Source: a virus. From it: a stretch of DNA of 40,065 nt. Position 1 is the stretch's first letter; the number at the start of each line of letters is the position of its first letter. This document shows, piece after piece, positions 22,873 to 31,061 of this stretch. The translations under genes and the position numbers were made by a program. The DNA is taken from positions 1-40,065 of IMG/VR virus record IMGVR_UViG_3300022929_002834; one strand, given 5' to 3'. The notes under the pieces are model-generated. The model was not told the origin of the DNA, did no database searches, and saw nothing but the letters and a program-made list of their open reading frames with translations.

Positions 22873-23050
22873 TAACTGTTTCCTTTTGTTTAGCGATGTA
22901 CTTAACACGCCCGTTGCAGGCGTTATCCACAGTTATCGAATAATCTGCGGAATACTGTTGATGAAAATCAAACACCTTTTTCATGAATAGATCAAAATGT
23001 TCGTTTATCCACGGTTGTGTAAATTCTATTTCAATTTGTGCTGGTTGCAT
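22865..23050 (-). CDS. Small hypothetical protein, 61 aa
   Basis: 61 aa. An amphipathic start (EIEFTQPWINEHFDLFMKKV) is followed by a strand-rich end (YSITVDNACNGRVKYIAK). It overlaps the upstream 115-aa gene by 20 nt and the downstream 58-aa gene by 8 nt. No recognised domain. Part of the five-gene unit read from the promoter at 23830-23858. Confidence 0.6.
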   Translation of the reverse strand: MQPAQIEIEFTQPWINEHFDLFMKKVFDFHQQYSADYSITVDNACNGRVKYIAKQKETVNG

Positions 23051-23378
23051 GCTTCTGCTCCAGTAAATAGTCTTCTAGTGTGTAGAGTGCATCGGGACCA
23101 TGTCCACCAACGTGCCATTCGTAGCTACCCATTGGAGTTTCTTTTTCTTTCCAATCGTAGATGGTAGTGATCACATAGTCTTGTGTTTCATTTTCCAAGT
23201 CTTCAACAAAAAACTCAATATTCCAAGAGCTATTAACTTTACCATCGCCAGATGATGCTTCGGGCTCACCAAACAAAGCTACCAGCTCATCGTATGTGGC
23301 TTTGATTAAACCGCTGTAGCTGGTTCCAACTATATCAACGCCAACTCCGGTTTCACTAAGGCTAATAGTCTTGCTCAT
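23031..23378 (-). CDS. Conserved small phage protein, 115 aa
   Basis: 115 aa. The central pattern ATYDELVALFGEP, an NIEFFVEDL strand, TTIYDWKEKETP, then YEWHVGGHGPDALYTLEDYL matches a type of small protein I have seen in many phages and plasmids, of unknown function. It appears to be a compact alpha/beta fold. It overlaps the upstream gene by 4 nt. No catalytic residues can be named. Confidence 0.68.
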   Translation of the reverse strand: MSKTISLSETGVGVDIVGTSYSGLIKATYDELVALFGEPEASSGDGKVNSSWNIEFFVEDLENETQDYVITTIYDWKEKETPMGSYEWHVGGHGPDALYTLEDYLLEQKHATSTN

Positions 23379-23797
23379 GCCGCATCCTCATACTCTTCAT
23401 AAACAACAACAGCCTCGAGCTCTTTAACAAGCTCACGTCCGTAATCGGTAAACAGAACACCTTGATTCCAAACCCAATGCTCAACGTCTTGGCTGTGATA
23501 GAAACGTTCATCCTCAGTCAACCAACGTAGAGCCGTTGCACGGTCGCCAGCACCTAAATTTATAGTGTTGTTGATGAGGTTTTCACACTCAGTAACAGCC
23601 TCTTGGGCTCGTCGGGCTTCTTCCTTAGCCACCCGATCACATGCATCTGCAATGTACTCAGCTTCTGCACGAAGCTCTTCCATGCTCATGCTAGCAAAGT
23701 TGTAATGACGACCTTTGGTACCAAAAGCAGTTTTATGCTCTTCGTAAATGAACATCTCAAGGTCTTGACGGGCAATATCTTTAAGTTCTACTTGCAT
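23375..23797 (-). CDS. Small hypothetical protein, 140 aa
   Basis: 140 aa from the ATG at 23797, supported by AGGAGA about 9 nt upstream; a longer start at 23842 would lie inside the promoter. The middle is a long acidic helix (EELRAEAEYIADACDRVAKE and beyond) and the C-terminus is acidic. First gene of the unit from the promoter at 23830-23858. No recognised family. Confidence 0.65.
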   Translation of the reverse strand: MQVELKDIARQDLEMFIYEEHKTAFGTKGRHYNFASMSMEELRAEAEYIADACDRVAKEEARRAQEAVTECENLINNTINLGAGDRATALRWLTEDERFYHSQDVEHWVWNQGVLFTDYGRELVKELEAVVVYEEYEDAA

Positions 23798-23829
23798 CGA
23801 CGAGTCTCCTAATTCCTTATTGTCTATAT

Positions 23830-23858
23830 AATATAGCACCAAGGTATCAAAATGTCAA
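23830..23858 (-). promoter_or_regulatory. Sigma70-like promoter for the five-small-gene unit
   Basis: Minus strand TTGACA (23858-23853), 17 nt, TGC plus TATATT (23835-23830). Predicted start about 23823; leader about 26 nt to the ATG at 23797 with AGGAGA inside it. Confidence 0.85.
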
Positions 23859-23871
23859 CCAAAAAAGACGT

Positions 23872-24198
23872 TTAATCTGCGTAATAACCTTGACTCTCAC
23901 AACGTTCTACCCATTTTTTAAAGTATTTTCCGTGGTTTACAGGCTTGTTATTCACAATCTGATGTAAGTGGATCATCTCGTGGGCAAGTGTATCTGTGAA
24001 TGAATGTACACACGGAAACTCTGCCATAACACCAAAATAAACGTTGCCGTCATCTTCAGGTACACACCATCCAGCTTCGCTGTCAGAATCTTCTATTTCC
24101 AACACATCAATTGCAGAAAACTCTAGTTCACCGTCAAACACTGTGCGACTGATTTTCGCAAACTCATGACGTAGACGCTTTTCCGTAACTTTGTACAT
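23872..24198 (-). CDS. SprT-like zinc metallopeptidase
   Basis: 108 aa, a minimal SprT-like domain. The metal motif is HEMIHLHQ at 73-80 (HExxH with catalytic Glu) and the third ligand is probably H89 in VNHGKYFKKW. The typical downstream zinc ribbon of SprT is absent. SprT/Spartan-type proteases cut DNA-bound proteins; some phage versions may act similarly or as toxins against host factors. It is a single-gene unit behind the promoter at 24234-24262. Confidence 0.82.
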   Translation of the reverse strand: MYKVTEKRLRHEFAKISRTVFDGELEFSAIDVLEIEDSDSEAGWCVPEDDGNVYFGVMAEFPCVHSFTDTLAHEMIHLHQIVNNKPVNHGKYFKKWVERCESQGYYAD

Positions 24199-24233
24199 TA
24201 GGCAAAACTCTGCTTGTTGTTTAAGTGTGTCCT

Positions 24234-24262
24234 ATACTAGCACTGAAATTAGGTTGTGTCAA
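24234..24262 (-). promoter_or_regulatory. Sigma70-like promoter for the SprT-like gene
   Basis: Minus strand TTGACA (24262-24257), 17 nt, TGC plus TAGTAT (24239-24234). The -35 sits in the centre of a perfect palindrome (24246-24270), so binding of a regulator there would occlude RNA polymerase. Confidence 0.8.
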
Positions 24263-24270
24263 CCTAATTT
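24246..24270. repeat. Perfect 11-bp inverted repeat over the -35 element
   Basis: AAATTAGGTTG (24246-24256), TGT, CAACCTAATTT (24260-24270). Both arms match exactly. It overlaps the last codons and stop of the 226-aa gene and the -35 of the SprT promoter. No T-run follows on either strand, so an operator is as plausible as an attenuating hairpin. Confidence 0.85.
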
Positions 24271-24944
24271 TCAAACAGTTCGTGATACATAGCTTTGCCT
24301 GTTGTGCCGTCTCCGCCGTTATCCTCAACGTTAATACTTTCATTGACGGACCCATCTTCGTTAACAAAGTAAAGATCATAAAAGAGTGTATCGCCGTTAG
24401 GATATATTGCAGTATCATAGCGCAACAAGTTCCACCGTGGAGGCACTGAAGATTCAAAACTGTATGTATGAAAATGTCCTTTTTCTACGCTCATACCAAA
24501 ATAAACATAAGGAGCATCGTCGGGCAGTTCTTCATTGTCAACTTCTTCTACGGCTTCAACGCCATATCTTCCAGCAAAATCTTCCCACGCTCCATCAAAA
24601 ACTTCTTCTTTATTGCCTTGAGGATCTTCGCTTTCAACTTGCACCCATGCACCGGATACAGCACAAACGTTTTCGTGTAGTATATCACTCATGTCATGCC
24701 ACTCGCCTTCGATTTGAGCATGTGCTGGGACGTCAGCCCATTCTTTCATTTCTGGGAAATTCCTTTCCCAATCACACATATACTCTTCAAAATCTTCTTC
24801 ACGTTCTTTCCAGTATGTAAACTGCTCTTTGGTCAAACGCCCATAGACCATTTCTCCACCATAGCCTCCGAGGGAGATGAAATAGGTTCTGGGTCCGTGT
24901 TTAAGAGTTTCAACGGTGCGTTCTTGCTCTTCCAACGAAGCCAT
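24264..24944 (-). CDS. Acidic protein of unknown function, 226 aa
   Basis: 226 aa and markedly acidic (many EE, DD pairs; for example REEDFEEYMCDWE and EEVDNEELPDD). The N-terminal GPRTYFISLGGYGGEMVYGR looks like a small beta sheet with Gly turns; no catalytic motif is seen. Such acidity is common in DNA-mimic or inhibitor proteins of phages, but that is only a possibility. The ATG overlaps the stop of the 58-aa gene by one base (TAATG), so both are co-translated from the promoter at 25158-25186. Confidence 0.68.
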   Translation of the reverse strand: MASLEEQERTVETLKHGPRTYFISLGGYGGEMVYGRLTKEQFTYWKEREEDFEEYMCDWERNFPEMKEWADVPAHAQIEGEWHDMSDILHENVCAVSGAWVQVESEDPQGNKEEVFDGAWEDFAGRYGVEAVEEVDNEELPDDAPYVYFGMSVEKGHFHTYSFESSVPPRWNLLRYDTAIYPNGDTLFYDLYFVNEDGSVNESINVEDNGGDGTTGKAMYHELFEN

Positions 24945-25120
24945 TACACTGGCTCCAGTTTTGAGTTCTTGCGCCCTTCAAGTATAGGCTTGAGCATACG
25001 CATTAGTTTACGACTGGTGTCATAGACATACTCACGTGCATCGTCATCTTCGTCGCTAACGATTAAAATAAACCCGTTCGCGGCTTTACGAATTTCGATG
25101 TTTTCAAATGTATCTGGCAT
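24944..25120 (-). CDS. Small protein, 58 aa (short gene found in spacer)
   Basis: Read directly from the minus strand. ATG at 25120 with AGAGGA about 7 nt upstream, stop at 24944-24946 overlapping the next ATG by one base. The protein starts MPDTFENIEIRKAANG, continues with FILIVSDEDDDAREYVYDTS and ends in a basic helix (RKLMRMLKPILEGRK). It is acidic in the middle, basic at the end. No known domain; the clear ribosome site, promoter and coupling show it is expressed. Confidence 0.78.
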   Translation of the reverse strand: MPDTFENIEIRKAANGFILIVSDEDDDAREYVYDTSRKLMRMLKPILEGRKNSKLEPV

Positions 25121-25157
25121 TATAATATCCTCTACTTACAGATTGTTGTATTATGTT

Positions 25158-25186
25158 AATATAACGTCTATAGTATAGAAAGTCAA
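25158..25186 (-). promoter_or_regulatory. Sigma70-like promoter for the 58-aa/226-aa unit
   Basis: Minus strand TTGACT (25186-25181), 17 nt, TATATT (25163-25158). One mismatch in each hexamer; no TGC extension. Leader about 31 nt to the ATG at 25120. Confidence 0.78.
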
Positions 25187-25196
25187 GCCATTTTGA

Positions 25197-26423
25197 TTAG
25201 ATTTTTCCAGTAACCAATGTAGTATCAACAACATCTTCTTTTGGACTACTATATATAACATAGTTTTGGCTTATAGCATTCTTCAATCCGTTTTCGATCT
25301 GCTTGCCGTTGTTCATCCACATATGGTAATGACTGTATAAACTGCTGTTAAGGCTTGAATACATGTCATAGTGATCAAGAGCACCTTCGTGGTTACTGTC
25401 AAAGTACCATTGATCTCGGTTACCAAAAATATACTTTTGATTTTTTTCGATAAAGTATGTTTCGCCAAAGTCAAACAATCGCGGATAGATAGTTTGTACG
25501 AACTCAGGACTCATACTATCTACTTCCCAACCATAACTCGGGTTGTGTGGTTTAGCACCAGGAATTTTACTAAAGTCTTGTTTAGCACGTTCGTGATAAT
25601 TATTAACTAATAAGTGACATTGTTTACGTATAATCTTTTGGCAAATATCAGTGGGACTCCAGTAAAAATATTCGTAACTGCCTTTTGTGCCATCATCGTA
25701 TAACTGACGCAATGGAGTCATACGAGCTTGCACAAATGCATCATGAAAATTAAATATCCAATTGTTGTCTAGGTAACGGATCATAGGTTTGTCTGATCCA
25801 AAAACCCATGCTAAATTCTTACCCTTTTCCAGTAACTTATTCCAGTCTGGGATAGTTAAGTAAAACTCGTCGGCAATAATTCGGTTAATACTAAGCATGC
25901 TACCAAATACATCAAACAGATTATCTCCGAAACCGTACTTGCAAATAATATCTTTCCAGTTCTTGAACATATCACCATAGTCGATTATACGCACATTCAA
26001 TGAAGGATATTTAGTTTTTAGCCATTTGATTTTGTTCCAAGTTAGTGCAGTTAACTCTTTGTATTGATTACTGACTTTGTCATATTTGCTATAGTAAACA
26101 CACACTTCGTCAATTGGAATATTGTTGTCTAAGAAGGCATATAGCATATTGGCACTATCGTGTCCACCGCTGTAATATAATATTAGATAATCGTAACTGC
26201 GTCGAAGTTCTAACGCACGTTGTTTGTATATTTCTCGAATGTCTTCTTTGGGCTCTTGACTCCAATCAAATTGCCCAAAGAAGTCATCGTTATAATTCCA
26301 TTTCCATTCTTGTGGCATATGATGGTGCCAGTCCATCAGTTCGGTTTTAAGATAAGTCTTACGATTACCGATCTGATAAAAGCCGTTACGGTCACCGATA
26401 CTAGATGGACTGACTACCTTCAT
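25197..26423 (-). CDS. PP-loop (adenine nucleotide alpha-hydrolase-like) ATPase
   Basis: 408 aa from the ATG at 26423; a longer frame from 26492 would overlap the upstream gene by 65 nt and is rejected. The diagnostic PP-loop is LILYYSGGHDSANM (SGGHDS at about 85-90), which binds ATP for adenylation of a substrate as in QueC, asparagine synthase and tRNA thiolases. The region after it (KYPSLNVRIIDYGD) is the usual second strand. The C-terminal half (about residues 180-408) is Tyr/Trp-rich and unfamiliar, so the substrate is open. A YhhQ-type transporter at 32503 makes a deazaguanine link thinkable, but there is no direct evidence. Confidence 0.8.
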   Translation of the reverse strand: MKVVSPSSIGDRNGFYQIGNRKTYLKTELMDWHHHMPQEWKWNYNDDFFGQFDWSQEPKEDIREIYKQRALELRRSYDYLILYYSGGHDSANMLYAFLDNNIPIDEVCVYYSKYDKVSNQYKELTALTWNKIKWLKTKYPSLNVRIIDYGDMFKNWKDIICKYGFGDNLFDVFGSMLSINRIIADEFYLTIPDWNKLLEKGKNLAWVFGSDKPMIRYLDNNWIFNFHDAFVQARMTPLRQLYDDGTKGSYEYFYWSPTDICQKIIRKQCHLLVNNYHERAKQDFSKIPGAKPHNPSYGWEVDSMSPEFVQTIYPRLFDFGETYFIEKNQKYIFGNRDQWYFDSNHEGALDHYDMYSSLNSSLYSHYHMWMNNGKQIENGLKNAISQNYVIYSSPKEDVVDTTLVTGKI

Positions 26424-26427
26424 AATA

Positions 26428-27282
26428 TTATTTCCAGTTAAGTTGGATTTTAGCACCTTCGATGTATTCATCGAGTGTTGCAGAGTCAACACCTACTTTA
26501 GTGTTAACCATGTTTTGCGGCTCAAGTCTTAGACCTAAGTCACTTAATGACTTTTCTAGTGTAGCTAGATCTTTGTCTGACATGTTGCGAACAAAGAGCA
26601 TCATACCAAGGCTGTATTCACTAAGTGGATTGTCACCAGTTAAGTCGCTCATTGGGCTTTGACCATAACGTGTTGAACCAGTTGAGTACAGACAATCGAT
26701 TGTGCCTGCTTTAATTCCGCTACTAGCAACTGAAGTAGCAATCATTGCAACATCAACTTCGCCATTGACCAAACCTGTTAGAGCTGGACCACTGCCGCCG
26801 TATGTAACATTCTTAAAAGTAATGTTCATGTTATTGGCATTAATATGCTCAATTTGACTAGCCTGTGGGTTAAACTTATTGTTACCAAACAAAAGGTTGC
26901 TACCTGGTTTAAGTGTAACGCCTTTTCTAACGCAGATGTCGTATGGTGCATATGTAACAGCAATTGGCTTTGCTTTTGCAAAATCTATTACGCAGTTTTG
27001 ATTTTTCTTTTTGCTGTTACGATACATGCTATTTGACCAAATAATACCTACTGGATCCGTAGCAGATTCAAAGTAACTAACTGACTCACCACAACCGCCA
27101 GTCTGTTTAGCGGAAATATTAAAGTCTGACTTTTTACCAAGTTCAGCAATGTTATTAATTAACACGCCTTGTGGGCCTTTGAGAGTTGAAGTAGCAACTA
27201 CTTCGAACGCACTTGCAGAAGTAGCAACTGCAATAGACAGAACCGCACCCAGTACGGAAGTCTTTAAGATTTTATTTAACAT
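26428..27282 (-). CDS. TctC-like periplasmic substrate-binding protein (copy 1)
   Basis: 284 aa. A clear Sec signal peptide ends at ASA (23-25). The fold matches tripartite tricarboxylate receptor (Bug/TctC) proteins: the GGSGPALTGLVNGEVDVAMI block is the usual domain-2 loop. Four cysteines (GGCGES, NQNCVID, YDICVRKG, TIDCLYSTG) align with four in the second copy at 33183, suggesting two conserved disulfides. It would capture a carboxylate in the periplasm and hand it to the permease encoded immediately upstream. AAGGAGA lies before the ATG, 19 nt after the TctA stop. The ligand is unknown. Confidence 0.82.
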   Translation of the reverse strand: MLNKILKTSVLGAVLSIAVATSASAFEVVATSTLKGPQGVLINNIAELGKKSDFNISAKQTGGCGESVSYFESATDPVGIIWSNSMYRNSKKKNQNCVIDFAKAKPIAVTYAPYDICVRKGVTLKPGSNLLFGNNKFNPQASQIEHINANNMNITFKNVTYGGSGPALTGLVNGEVDVAMIATSVASSGIKAGTIDCLYSTGSTRYGQSPMSDLTGDNPLSEYSLGMMLFVRNMSDKDLATLEKSLSDLGLRLEPQNMVNTKVGVDSATLDEYIEGAKIQLNWK

Positions 27283-27301
27283 TCTGTTTTCTCCTTATGG
27301 T

Positions 27302-28573
27302 TTAGAATATGTAAATTTGGAACACTCGATAACCTGTTTGTAAGATCTGTCCTGTTAACAAGAATCCAATTACTATCGGTAAAAGGTTTACTTTTAATTT
27401 TGCTACAATATAACTGATTGGTAAAAACACAGCAAGATGAACTAGTATATACTGAAACGTATAGCTGTTAGCATAAAAGAACATCGAAATACTAATTGTT
27501 GCTATGATTACACCAAACCAGCGTGTAGTTAAAATTAGCGCAATCCAATTATAAAAATACTTATTTGTAGTCAATGCCAGCGCCGAAAACGTAAAAGTGG
27601 CAAAGACTAACACACCTAGTAGAGTAAGTTGGTTTGATGTTTCTTTCATAAACTCAAACCCAAACCCCAATTGATTAAAATACTGTACAAAAAACACTTC
27701 AGTTGCAGTAATAGGAATTCCAAATACTAACAAAGGTAACCATGCTGTTATGATAGCAGAGTTATTAGCAGTTTCGCTAGCGGCTACACGTGCCAGTGGC
27801 GAATGCCCTCTGAATTTTTGATAGAGGTAACAACAATAACTTGAAAGTGAAGCTCCTAACTGTGGTACAAACCCAAAGAGCGATCCTAGTAGGCTGTATA
27901 TGGAAAATGGTCCAATCCATTTTCTTACAGGAAAAGGTTGCTTATCTGTTTTATCGACCAAGTCGTAATTGATTTCTTCAGGATCTTTAAAAGTCATCTG
28001 CATTGATACTATAATAATCAATGCTAATAAACTGTTGAAATAATATGTTGGTGTACCAACATAAGGAGCTAGATCTTCATAGAACGAAATAAAAGAGCAA
28101 AATACTATTGTTAATGTGTTGATTATCCAGCGTCTATCGCTAGTGATAGACACTACTATCAAAAATACAAATATTGCAAATTTTGCCAGTATTGGAAGAG
28201 TGAGACCTTGTAGTAATCCAGCCATCAAAGTTAATGTCAGTATACCACTGGCAAACAAACTAGCTACTAAACTGCCATAGGTAGTTGTTTGCACCGCTTG
28301 ATAAATCTCACCAGGTGTTTTAAAGTTTTTTAGTTCAAATAGAATCGGAAAGGAACTTGATTCGCCAGGAATACGATAATACAAAGCGGCTTGACTACCA
28401 AAGAACTGAGTACCCATCAGTGCTACCATTGCATAACACAACAAAGGCAAAGGGGTAGGATCAATAATTGGTAAGAACAGAAAATATCCTAGTAAGATAG
28501 GGATACCAGGAGCGAGTCCAGTTAGCACCCCAGAAATTATACCAACAAATCCTGCTGTCGCTATTTCAAGCAT
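27302..28573 (-). CDS. TctA-like large permease subunit (copy 1)
   Basis: 423 aa, shorter than typical TctA (about 500). Many hydrophobic membrane segments. The family signatures are present: GVLTGLAPGIPILLGYFL near the N-terminus, GTQFFGSQAALYYRIPGES, and ASETANNSAIITAWLPLLVF (the AETANN block). The TctA family transports carboxylates using an ion gradient with a TctC receptor and a small TctB subunit. No TctB-like gene is seen here, so TctB must come from the host or be dispensable. The gene has its own promoter at 28625-28654. Confidence 0.85.
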   Translation of the reverse strand: MLEIATAGFVGIISGVLTGLAPGIPILLGYFLFLPIIDPTPLPLLCYAMVALMGTQFFGSQAALYYRIPGESSSFPILFELKNFKTPGEIYQAVQTTTYGSLVASLFASGILTLTLMAGLLQGLTLPILAKFAIFVFLIVVSITSDRRWIINTLTIVFCSFISFYEDLAPYVGTPTYYFNSLLALIIIVSMQMTFKDPEEINYDLVDKTDKQPFPVRKWIGPFSIYSLLGSLFGFVPQLGASLSSYCCYLYQKFRGHSPLARVAASETANNSAIITAWLPLLVFGIPITATEVFFVQYFNQLGFGFEFMKETSNQLTLLGVLVFATFTFSALALTTNKYFYNWIALILTTRWFGVIIATISISMFFYANSYTFQYILVHLAVFLPISYIVAKLKVNLLPIVIGFLLTGQILQTGYRVFQIYIF

Positions 28574-28624
28574 TTGTGTAGATTGTTCCTTAACTTATTA
28601 TTTTGCTAATAGATGTATCTACAC

Positions 28625-28654
28625 ACTATACACGGAAGGGCGTTACAATGTCAA
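28625..28654 (-). promoter_or_regulatory. Sigma70-like promoter for TctA-TctC copy 1
   Basis: Minus strand TTGACA (28654-28649), 18 nt, TATAGT (28630-28625). Leader about 45 nt with AAGGAAC before the ATG at 28573. It probably drives TctA, TctC and perhaps the PP-loop gene. Confidence 0.78.
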
Positions 28655-28695
28655 CATTGATAAATGGTTAATTCAACCAAAGCGTCCAAATAATT

Positions 28696-28722
28696 CCGAC
28701 GTCGGCGTTGCACCGGCGTTGC
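28696..28722. repeat. GC-rich direct and inverted repeats in the spacer
   Basis: CCGACGTCGG at 28696-28705 is a perfect 10-bp palindrome and CGGCGTTGC occurs twice (28703-28711 and 28714-28722). It is conspicuously GC-rich in AT-rich DNA. It follows the stop of the GNAT-like gene on the minus strand and precedes the TctA promoter. It might be part of a terminator or a protein site; no T-run is present. Confidence 0.55.
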
Positions 28723-28730
28723 AAAAATAT

Positions 28731-29396
28731 TTAGTCTTCGGGCCACCAATGTTTGACTTTTTTCCAGTCTGGACGGTATTCGTTTTTAAGGGTAAAGCGT
28801 CTAATAACAACAGGAACCTTTTGCAGTTTTCTTCCCATCACCAACGAATACAAAAAAGAATTAGCAGGCGTTTCATCAGGTTCTAATACAGATTCTACAA
28901 ACTTGTGCCATTTATATGTCTGTTTTTCGTCATCATACCATTCACGGCAGTAACGCATAGCATCTTTACCAGATCTCCAATGTTTTTGTATAGCTGGACG
29001 GTTGGGTTGCATCGAATATGCATCATAAATGTTATTTTCTATCATATACTCGGCGGCAGTATCTAATGCAGATTTCCACGGATGTGGTTTAGACCAATCT
29101 AATAGGTTTTGATAAACAAAGTTAATACTAGTAAAACAAACGACGTTGGTCTCTCCGGTGTTTAATACTTTTAATAACATAAAACCAAGAAACTTATCTT
29201 GATCATATACAGCAATGTAACATTTAACAAAGGCAGGTGCATTGGCTAATAAACTTTTAAATTCCGTAAATGTTGCTAGTTTGTCATGAACTATTCCCAT
29301 GTCTTTACTTTTAGAAAGCATAACATCTAAGAATTGTTTTTGTAAGTTTTTGTCTTGTTGTAGATCTTCAGCAGTGTATATTCGAGTAGTAAACAT
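28731..29396 (-). CDS. GNAT-like acetyltransferase (weak)
   Basis: 221 aa from the ATG at 29396, which has AAGG upstream; a longer frame from 29432 is rejected because it overlaps the desaturase. The centre (FVKCYIAVYDQDKFLGFMLL, NTGETNVVCFTSINFVY) resembles strands 2-4 of the GNAT fold, and AAEYMIENNIYDAYSMQPNR resembles the later helix, but the acetyl-CoA Gly motif is not clear. It is 1 nt from the desaturase block and may act with it, for example as an acyltransferase. Confidence 0.5.
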   Translation of the reverse strand: MFTTRIYTAEDLQQDKNLQKQFLDVMLSKSKDMGIVHDKLATFTEFKSLLANAPAFVKCYIAVYDQDKFLGFMLLKVLNTGETNVVCFTSINFVYQNLLDWSKPHPWKSALDTAAEYMIENNIYDAYSMQPNRPAIQKHWRSGKDAMRYCREWYDDEKQTYKWHKFVESVLEPDETPANSFLYSLVMGRKLQKVPVVIRRFTLKNEYRPDWKKVKHWWPED

Positions 29397-29397
29397 T

Positions 29398-30282
29398 CTA
29401 AGCCTTTTTAGGGTCCGGTAAATGTACATCAACTACGCTGGTTGCCATAAAGTTTTTAACAAACCAACCAGTCAGATCTGGTTCATACCAACGTCTGTAC
29501 ACATTGTATGTGTAGCTCTTATCATGTGCATGATGATTATTATGCAATGCTCCACCACACATAAAAATATTTAAAATAGCTGAGTTCAAACTGTCGTCTT
29601 GAGTATCGAAGTTACGATAACTACCTATAGGCTTCCAGTTCTTTTTCTTGGCTCTGTGAAAATGAGCATTTAAGAATCCAGCTAAGTTGAAGTTACTTAT
29701 AACCGGAATACTCCAGGCTGCCAAAATAGGATACCAAGATTGAAAGTACAAGCTCAATGCTCCCCAGAACAACACATAAGCAATTTCAAGTTTGAAATAG
29801 TTTCTATGGAAAAATCTTTGCATTGGGTCATGCAACAGGTCTTTGATATGCCTTGGGCCGGAGCTCCAATCATCACCAAAGTCTGTTAGCCATAATTGCC
29901 AACGTTTGTGAGTGTGCGGATTTTGTGGATCACCGGGTCTGTCTGCCTTCTGATGATGAACACGATGCATTGCAACCCAAGTAATACAGCTACCAGCATT
30001 ACTTACTACACCTAAGATCATAAGCAACCACTCTACCCATTTGTATGTAGTAAAACTTCTGTGGCACCATAGTCTATGATAGCCTACTTCCATACCCATC
30101 TTACCAACAAAGAACCAAAGAAACGGTGTAGCAATCAACAAGAATGTCCAGCTGAATTCATCTGAGAAACACCATGCAAAAAATACAACATGTGCTAAGA
30201 ACATGCCTACTTTAATTTTATTGCCTGTCGCTGTGGGACGCCATCTATCTGGGTCTATTGTGTGTAATAATGATTTACTCAT
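29398..30282 (-). CDS. Membrane fatty-acid desaturase (copy 1 of 3)
   Basis: 294 aa. All three histidine boxes of delta-9-type acyl desaturases are intact: HRLWCH (69-74), HRVHH (106-110) and HNNHH near the C-terminus. Hydrophobic stretches correspond to the usual four membrane spans. These di-iron enzymes insert a double bond into a fatty acyl chain and would sit in the host membrane. It overlaps the next desaturase by 4 nt. Chain specificity cannot be read from sequence. Confidence 0.9.
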   Translation of the reverse strand: MSKSLLHTIDPDRWRPTATGNKIKVGMFLAHVVFFAWCFSDEFSWTFLLIATPFLWFFVGKMGMEVGYHRLWCHRSFTTYKWVEWLLMILGVVSNAGSCITWVAMHRVHHQKADRPGDPQNPHTHKRWQLWLTDFGDDWSSGPRHIKDLLHDPMQRFFHRNYFKLEIAYVLFWGALSLYFQSWYPILAAWSIPVISNFNLAGFLNAHFHRAKKKNWKPIGSYRNFDTQDDSLNSAILNIFMCGGALHNNHHAHDKSYTYNVYRRWYEPDLTGWFVKNFMATSVVDVHLPDPKKA

Positions 30283-31061
30283 TTTTTTGCTCCTCTAGGT
30301 ACTGCAAGTGTATTAGCAAATACTTTTTCTATTAGTAAACCAATCCAGTCTTTTTCAGACTCGTCAAGTGCATAGGTATAACTCCTAGGACGTTTGTGAT
30401 GGTTATTGTGATTTCCAATACTAGTTAGTAATTGTAAAAATAAACTGTTGTTAGCAACTGCTTCGGGATACTTTTTATATCCTACTAGATGCTTGTGTGC
30501 AAGAATGTTTACTACACTGGTAGCAAAGTACCACATAGCACTGCCGCTAACAATAAAGAAAAAGAACAATGGATGAATTGCATAGCTCACAATCCATGTT
30601 GCTGTCCATAACAACCAGTAATATTTGTTTTCAAATATAAAATATTTTCTGTCACGATGTCTAATCAAATCCATGATTAGATTTTTTTGGTAACCTTCTT
30701 TGGGGAATAGTCCTAGATAGATTTTCCACCAAGGAAAAAAGTATGGACTATGTGGATCACCCGGTTTGTCTTCGTGAGCATGATGATGTCGATGTACTGT
30801 AACCCAACTTAGTATTGCACCTTGTCCTGTTAGGAATGCAAATAACTTTAACACATGTTCCTTAAAACGTGACCCTACTGTGTAAGCTCGATGTGTGAAG
30901 TACCTGTGTATACTTGCTTCACTAAAGAATGCAAATATGTGCAGGTTAACAAACATAAATGCTAACAGCCACCATTCAAAATTTAGTGTTAAAAATACTA
31001 CGGTTAATATGTGGTTGCCCCATACTGCCCATAGTGTTTGATAGTATGGATTCATGTTCAT
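30279..31061 (-). CDS. Membrane fatty-acid desaturase (copy 2 of 3)
   Basis: 260 aa from the ATG at 31061, which overlaps the stop of copy 3 by 4 nt; a longer start at 31091 is unlikely. Histidine boxes are HRYFTH (52-57), HRHHH (90-94) and HNNHH. It is more divergent than the other two: box II is HRHHH and an AHEDKPGDPHSP follows. All metal ligands appear intact. Substrate may differ from copy 1. Same membrane topology expected. Confidence 0.88.
   Translation of the reverse strand: MNMNPYYQTLWAVWGNHILTVVFLTLNFEWWLLAFMFVNLHIFAFFSEASIHRYFTHRAYTVGSRFKEHVLKLFAFLTGQGAILSWVTVHRHHHAHEDKPGDPHSPYFFPWWKIYLGLFPKEGYQKNLIMDLIRHRDRKYFIFENKYYWLLWTATWIVSYAIHPLFFFFIVSGSAMWYFATSVVNILAHKHLVGYKKYPEAVANNSLFLQLLTSIGNHNNHHKRPRSYTYALDESEKDWIGLLIEKVFANTLAVPRGAKK

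Noticed and set aside
24221-25025. Several overlapping plus-strand and minus-strand frames around the 226-aa acidic gene
   Set aside because: Shadow frames of the acidic gene; Cys/His/Phe-rich translations are typical of antisense reading.
26424-26492. 23-codon N-terminal extension of the PP-loop gene
   Set aside because: It would overlap the TctC gene by 65 nt and lacks a ribosome site; the ATG at 26423 fits the usual close packing.
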